Part shown: piece after piece, positions 59,366 through 64,000 of the stretch
Layout: each line of letters opens with the position of its first letter
How positions within the stretch are numbered: position 1 is the first letter of the stretch
Assembly: GCF_000002985.6 (NCBI RefSeq)
Contig: NC_003284.9
Span: 1 to 64,000 of the forward strand
DNA length: 64,000 bases
Source of the DNA: Caenorhabditis elegans
Lineage: Eukaryota > Nematoda > Chromadorea > Rhabditida > Rhabditidae
Direction of reading: 5' to 3'
Translations under genes and position numbers: made by a program
Notes under the pieces: generated by a model
Databases searched by the model: none
Told to the model about the DNA's origin: nothing
The model's input: only the letters and a program-made list of their open reading frames with translations

Positions 59366-60750
59366 ATGGTGAGTTTTTTTCTTAATTTGCATTAAACTTG
59401 TCATTTTTGTCATAGTTTTATGCAAATTTACCCATTTTTATGTTAAATTATATAATTTTCCTGTTTCAGCCTAGCAAGAAGGTTATCAAGAAGAAAGTCG
59501 CCGCTGTTCCGGCGCACATTCGTGCCCAAACTCAAGTCCAGAAGGAAGTGAAGAACCCACTTTTCGAGAAGAGAGCTCGCAACTTCAACATCGGTACGTT
59601 TCGAAACAATTCGTAGATTCTCGACATGTGACTAGCGATCCTCTTCGGGGTTGATTGTTTTTCTTAGTGGAGCATCGGGGGCTTTCTAAAAAGTTGACTC
59701 CGGTCCACCTTGTCGTATACCAACAGTCTGTGTGGCCCTCTACCGCTATTTGAGATGCCCGGGCTGGATTGCATATTCCTTATCCTTCCGTAGATCCTAT
59801 GGGTCCGTGACGGTTAGGACAAACCATGCAAATTACAAATATCCTAAAAACGCTTCAAAATTGTGTTATAATTAAATCTATTTACAGGACAAGACATCCA
59901 GCCAAAGAAGGACGTCACCCGATTCGTCAAATGGCCAAAGTACATCCGTCTCCAGCGTCAATCCGCTATTCTCCAGAAGCGCCTGAAGGTTCCACCAACC
60001 ATCAACCAGTTCAGAACCGCTCTTGACAGCCACTCCGGTTGGTATAGCTAATTTTTTATCAGAGTCATGTAGTATAAGCAAGCCTTGAGCTTTGCACTGA
60101 TGCATTTACTCTGATAGGTGAAGTAAGGCTTTTGACTTTACGATTTTATGTTTCCAGTGATAATTTTCTATTTTCAGCTAGACAAGCCTTCAAGCTCTTG
60201 GACAAGTACCGCCCAGAGTCGAGCGAGGCCAAGAAGAACCGTCTCCGTGCTCGTGCCGAAGCTCGCGCTGCTGGAAAGAAGGAGGAGGTCACCTAGAGAC
60301 CAAACACCGTTCGCCACGGAGTCAACACCATCACCAGACTCGTCGAGACCCGCAGAGCTCAATTGGTCCTCATCGCTCACGACGTCAACCCACTCGAGAT
60401 CGTGCTCCACCTTCCAGCCCTCTGCAGAAAGTACAACGTTCCATACGCCATCATCAAGGGAAAGGCTTCCCTCGCAACCGTCGTCCGCAGAAAGACTACC
60501 GCCGCTGTTGCTCTCGTCGATGTCAACCCGTAAGTTTCAGATTCTATAGTCTTGAAAAAATAATTATTTCTTTGTTTTCAGAGAAGACAAGTCTGCCCTC
60601 AACAAGCTCGTCGAGACTGTCAACAACAACTTCAGCGAGCGTCACGAGGAGATCCGCAAGCACTGGGGAGGAGGTGTCATGTCCGCCAAGTCTGATGCCA
60701 AGAAGCTCAAGATCGAGCGCGCTCGTGTCCGTGATCTTGGAAAGCTCTAA
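59366..60750 (+). pseudogene. rpl-7A: Ribosomal protein L7a (eL8) gene copy with one in-frame stop
   Basis: eL8 is a large-subunit ribosomal protein. Exons: 59366-59368 (ATG only), 59470-59593, 59888-60037, 60179-60529 and 60582-60750 (stop TAA). All phases join. Protein landmarks: [73 protein letters not shown]. The only lesion is TAG at 60294-60296 (EEVT-stop-RPNTV), where the family continues with a short Thr/Lys stretch: a small replacement with net loss of codons. Normal 3' processing signal (AATAAAA at 60765) and introns kept, so this is a DNA-level duplication, not a retrocopy. Confidence 0.93.
59594..59887 (+). ncRNA. Possible intronic snoRNA in the rpl-7A-like gene
   Basis: Ribosomal protein introns often host snoRNAs. 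This intron has an unusually GC-rich, non-repetitive core (about 59650-59825) that ends GGTTAGGACAAACC, where ACA followed by three bases would fit an H/ACA tail. No H box was confidently placed and no folding was run. Confidence 0.3.
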
Positions 60751-61164
60751 ATTGTTTTTGTTGATAATAAAAACTTGTTATTCAAAGCTTGTATCTTTTT
60801 CAATAATTGGTAGTCTTCTTCGTGGTACTCATTGGGATCGGTCTTGTTGGATATTGTTGAGAACAGTTTTCCCGAGTAGTTTTTCCCTAGTTCGTCGTTG
60901 TTTTGGAGCTTGCTGGTTGTCTGCCATATGGTTTTACTGAACAATTCTAGTTGGGTTCAATTCCGGGTGTCACAGCCACAACTGTCCTGAAACTTGCAGA
61001 GTGCGATAAGAGTTCGGCTATTTTGTGTATCTTTTGCCTTTACAGTGCTCTTTAAAATACATACGGGTTCATTAAAAGATGGATCTAATATTTAAGGGGA
61101 AATCACAACACTGATGAAATTGGGGAGAACTAGTAAGCACGACAAATACATCAATCAATACAAT

Positions 61165-62491
61165 TTAGATCTTTGCCTCGATAAGCTTCTCCAGAGTTCT
61201 GGCGTCTTTGGCAAAGTTGCGGATTCCTTCGGCGAGCTTCTCGGTGGCCATGGCGTCGTCGTTGAGAGCCCATCTGAACGCCTTCTCGTCAATGCTCACT
61301 TTCGGCAGGTCGAGTGTCTTGGCTGGAAAATAATTAACAATTGCAATTTTTAATTGATTAAATCTCCCGCTCACCATGAGAAGTGGAGAGCACAACTGGA
61401 GCAAATTCCGTCTCCGCAGCAAGTTGCTTCAGAAGAGCCGGAGAAATAGTAAGAAGATCACATCCAACAAGTCCCTTGATCTCTTCAGTATTACGGAACG
61501 AGGCAGCCATCACTTGTGTCTTATAGTCGTATTTCTTGTAATAATTAAAGATTCGAGTAACACTGACAACTCCTGGATCGTCTTTTCAAGTGTAGGCCTT
61601 CTGATTGGTATTCTTCACGAACCAATCCATGATTCTTCCGACGAATGGCGAGATTAGGGTGACTCCTGACTCGGCACACGCGACTGCTTGCTCAAAGTTG
61701 AAGAGCTGTGTCATGTTGCAGTGGATTCCGTGCTTAGATTCGAGGAATCTGAAAATTTAATTTGTTGCTGATTTTGAACTATTTCCGTTATGATTAATGC
61801 ATTAAACTCTTTTGAAAAATGTCAATTTGGGTCCAATTGATTAGATTTTCAGTAGAAAACTAATAGAAACGAGACTTTGTAGGTTTCGAAAAGGTATGTC
61901 CGTAGATTTTAGGTGATTTACAAGAAAAATCGAAGCATTTCTAGTTTTTAATTTAAAATGTGTTAATTTTTAACAATTTCATCTTGTATAATTCGTTTTT
62001 TAATTGATTTTTTCGAAACTAGTAGTGTTTTAAACCAAGAAAATCATCAAAAATGGGTAAAATTTCATCAAGCTTGACTTTTTAAAAAAGTTTTTTAACT
62101 GAAAAGTTTTCCTAAAATCTCCAATTCCGTACTTAGCAGCCTGAATTCCTTCCCAAATTGAAGCAAGTTTGATAAGAATCCGATCCTTCGAGATTCCTTC
62201 CTTCTCGTATTGAGCAATAAGTCCAAGAGCCCGATCAATCGATGCTTGAGTATCAAATGAAAGACGAGCATCAACTTCTGTGGAAACTCTTCCTGGAATA
62301 GTTTTCAGGATTTCTTATCCAAAAACTACAAAAAGTCGATCCATAGCCGCTTGGGGCACTTCTTGATGTCCACTGGCGTGCTCTTTTGCGTAGGCAACTG
62401 ATTGATCGATTAGTGCTGCGTATTGCTCCATTTTTGAGGCGACCATGATGAGCGATGGGTTGGTAGTTGCATCTGTTGGCTGGAATTCCCG
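61165..62491 (-). pseudogene. tald-1: Transaldolase gene copy with two in-frame stops and no first exon
   Basis: Transaldolase moves a three-carbon unit in the pentose phosphate pathway through a Schiff-base lysine. Exons: 62491-62133, 61748-61375 and 61322-61165 (stop TAA). Landmarks: [28 protein letters not shown], the catalytic lysine in [64 protein letters not shown] and [10 protein letters not shown]. Stops: TAA at 62315-62317 (FVVFG-stop-EILK) and TGA at 61586-61588 (AYT-stop-KDDPG). The exon with the N-terminus is missing between 62491 and the RTE element. It is transcribed toward rpl-7A. Confidence 0.93.
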
Positions 62492-62784
62492 CTGAAAAAA
62501 ATCGATTTTTTGAGAACAATTTTTGAAAAAATTACTTTTCCAACTGGAAAGTTTGAGTTTTATTTTTCGATTTTTGACTTTTTACACAAAATCGAGGAAA
62601 AAAACAAAGGTGTGCGCCTTTAAGACTTACAGTAACCCATTTCCTGATTTTTTTTTATTATTTTTTCAAGCTTTTCATTTAAATTCTTGAGAGAAAACGT
62701 TGAAAAATGAAAAAAAAAACGAAATTGAAGGAACGTCTGGGTACTGTACTTTTGAAAAGCGCAAACACATTTTTTTTCAAACTT

Positions 62785-64000
62785 ACTTACTTAGATACTT
62801 AGACGATCCGTTCTTCAGGAATTCGTGGTATTCCTGCGGATCACAGCAAGCCATTGTTTTCGGTCCTTGGCTATAGTGGACCAGGGGGTGATGACTTCTC
62901 CGTCTGCGTCACGAGTGGTGATCTCCTTTCGCAGCGAATCAGTCCATCGCATCGGCGGCCTTCCAACAGACCTTTTCCATCCATATGGGCGCCATTCTGT
63001 CATCAACGTGGTCCATCTTCCGTCTTTCCTTCTCGCAACGTGTCCAGCCCATCCTAGCTTTCTCTTTTTCACGAAATTGAGCGGATCCCTGACTAGAGAC
63101 ATCGTACGAATGTCTTCTCGATGGAGATCTCGTTCTCGTTGTTGAGTGAGTGTGATTCCCACAAGCCGTCTTTCTAGGGAGGCATGTGTGATTCGTACTC
63201 GTTCGGATAGAGCTTTGGTGAATGTCCAGGCTTCTGAACCGTAGGTGAGCGCTGGAAGGACAATTGAGTCGAACAGATTCGCACGAATCTTCTTGTCGGT
63301 GATGGAGTCGGTGGTGTTCTTGATTCCATTGAATGCAGCCCAGGCTGCTCGACGTCTTCGGTGGATTTCCGGCATCAAGTTGTTTTGGGCGTTGATTTGA
63401 CGACCGAGGTAGATGTACTCGTCGACGTCGTCGAGCTGGGTGGTGGGGGAAGGGCTACCGAAGTAGACTTTACTGGGGTCAGCGAATCGGTTTCGCAAGG
63501 CTTTCGTCTTCCCAGTATTGATCTCGAGACCTACTTCAGAGCATTTTTGTACGAGTTCTTGGAGCATTTTGCTGGCAGTATTCGGATGATTGGCGATGAG
63601 CACAATATCGTCAGCAAATCTGAGGTTCGTTAGATTTCTGCCATTCACTCTCATTCCAGGGATCGTATCGTAATCCTCAGCTTCTCCTTTCAATTCAATC
63701 CAGGAAAGCTTTCGGAAAACGTGTTCGAGGCAAGCGGAGAAGAGATTCGGAGAGATGGGATCTCCTTGTCGAACTCCTTTGGTCACAGGTACTGCGACTG
63801 GCCTGTGGAATGGGGTAAAATTTGTGGTACAATTTTTATAACACTCTTTCAGTAGATCAATATAGGCTCCATCTGCACCTTGCTCGTCGAGACTTTTCCA
63901 GATTGCCTGGTGTTCAACACTGTCAAATGCCTTCTTGAAATCTATGAAGACAAGTGTCAGTGGGATCTGGTATTCCCTGCCGACTTCAAGAAGTCTTTGG
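62785..64000 (-). mobile_element. RTE-type LINE, 3' part, continuing past the window
   Basis: The reverse-transcriptase frame is open from the window edge to the stop at 62815-62817. Motifs: FIDFKKAFDSVEH (A), TKGVRQGDPISPNLFSACLE (B), LRFADDIVLIA (C), GLEINTGKTK (D), EYIYLGRQI (E), then the long C-terminal part (LPALTYGSEAWTF, RRLVGITLTQQRERDL, LGWAGHVARR). A very short 3' tail ends in repeats of TAAG/AAGT at 62785-62798, typical of RTE elements. No stops or shifts in about 395 codons, so it may be recent. Confidence 0.93.
62815..63999 (-). CDS. RTE reverse transcriptase, C-terminal portion
   Basis: Codons from 63999 down to a stop at 62815. The endonuclease domain and RT fingers would lie beyond the window. 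The catalytic Asp of motif A and both of motif C (FADD) are present. It lies next to, and may have removed, the first exon of the transaldolase copy. Confidence 0.93.
   Translation of the reverse strand, partial: QRLLEVGREYQIPLTLVFIDFKKAFDSVEHQAIWKSLDEQGADGAYIDLLKECYKNCTTNFTPFHRPVAVPVTKGVRQGDPISPNLFSACLEHVFRKLSWIELKGEAEDYDTIPGMRVNGRNLTNLRFADDIVLIANHPNTASKMLQELVQKCSEVGLEINTGKTKALRNRFADPSKVYFGSPSPTTQLDDVDEYIYLGRQINAQNNLMPEIHRRRRAAWAAFNGIKNTTDSITDKKIRANLFDSIVLPALTYGSEAWTFTKALSERVRITHASLERRLVGITLTQQRERDLHREDIRTMSLVRDPLNFVKKRKLGWAGHVARRKDGRWTTLMTEWRPYGWKRSVGRPPMRWTDSLRKEITTRDADGEVITPWSTIAKDRKQWLAVIRRNTTNS

Noticed and set aside
60038..60178. MicroRNA hairpin in the third eL8 intron
   Set aside because: Only the ends are clearly inverted; the arms in between do not pair well by eye.
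59366..60750. Processed (retro) pseudogene
   Set aside because: All introns are kept and no poly-A tract or target duplication is seen.

Overview
This is the left end of a nematode chromosome, almost certainly Caenorhabditis and probably C. elegans or a close relative. Evidence seen: bases 1-262 are about 44 perfect copies of the nematode telomere hexamer (TTAGGC, read here as GCCTAA); introns are AT-rich with TTTTCAG acceptors; the transposons are a mariner element, a Helitron and an RTE-type LINE; and a ribosomal protein L7a gene and a transaldolase gene lie side by side as I recall for C. elegans. The species assignment is inference.

Region 1 (1-23634) is a rebuilt chromosome end. Next to the telomere, a 5 kb segment (A, 259-5253) recurs inverted and almost unchanged at 15390-20384. 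A second 2.2 kb segment (C, 13251-15416) recurs inverted at 21469-23634. Reading inward from the right, the order is C'-D-A', then a fold-back into C read backward, then B (about 5254-13250) backward, then A backward, then telomere. Two template switches and one telomere addition explain the layout. The rearrangement cuts a TFIIIC subunit 1 (GTF3C1/tftc-1 family) gene: its body runs on the minus strand from 34439 to about 16543 and lacks the last two exons, which survive only in the telomere-side copy (6349-7154, plus strand). Segment B also carries fragments of a second unknown gene and of an SLC6/SNF neurotransmitter symporter gene.

Region 2 (23635-42000) holds the rest of the tftc-1-like gene, a Helitron (30041-31628) inserted in a 135-bp tandem repeat, and, head to head with tftc-1, a mitochondrial m-AAA protease (spg-7-like) pseudogene followed by DHX35-like DEAH helicase fragments.

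Region 3 (42200-51000) has a seven-exon unrecognised Pro/Gln/Lys-rich gene that looks intact, and an Arg-rich partial gene. Region 4 (51400-58900) has a non-LTR reverse transcriptase fragment, two exons of an LKB1/PAR-4-like kinase whose intron is swollen by an intact mariner transposon and fold-back elements, and a small unknown two-exon gene. Region 5 (59300-64000) has an L7a gene copy with one in-frame stop, a transaldolase copy with two stops, and an RTE-type LINE cut by the window end.

Overall this is a subtelomeric mosaic: nearly every recognisable housekeeping gene is a partial or broken copy, set among fold-back repeats that also appear to have served as recombination substrates.
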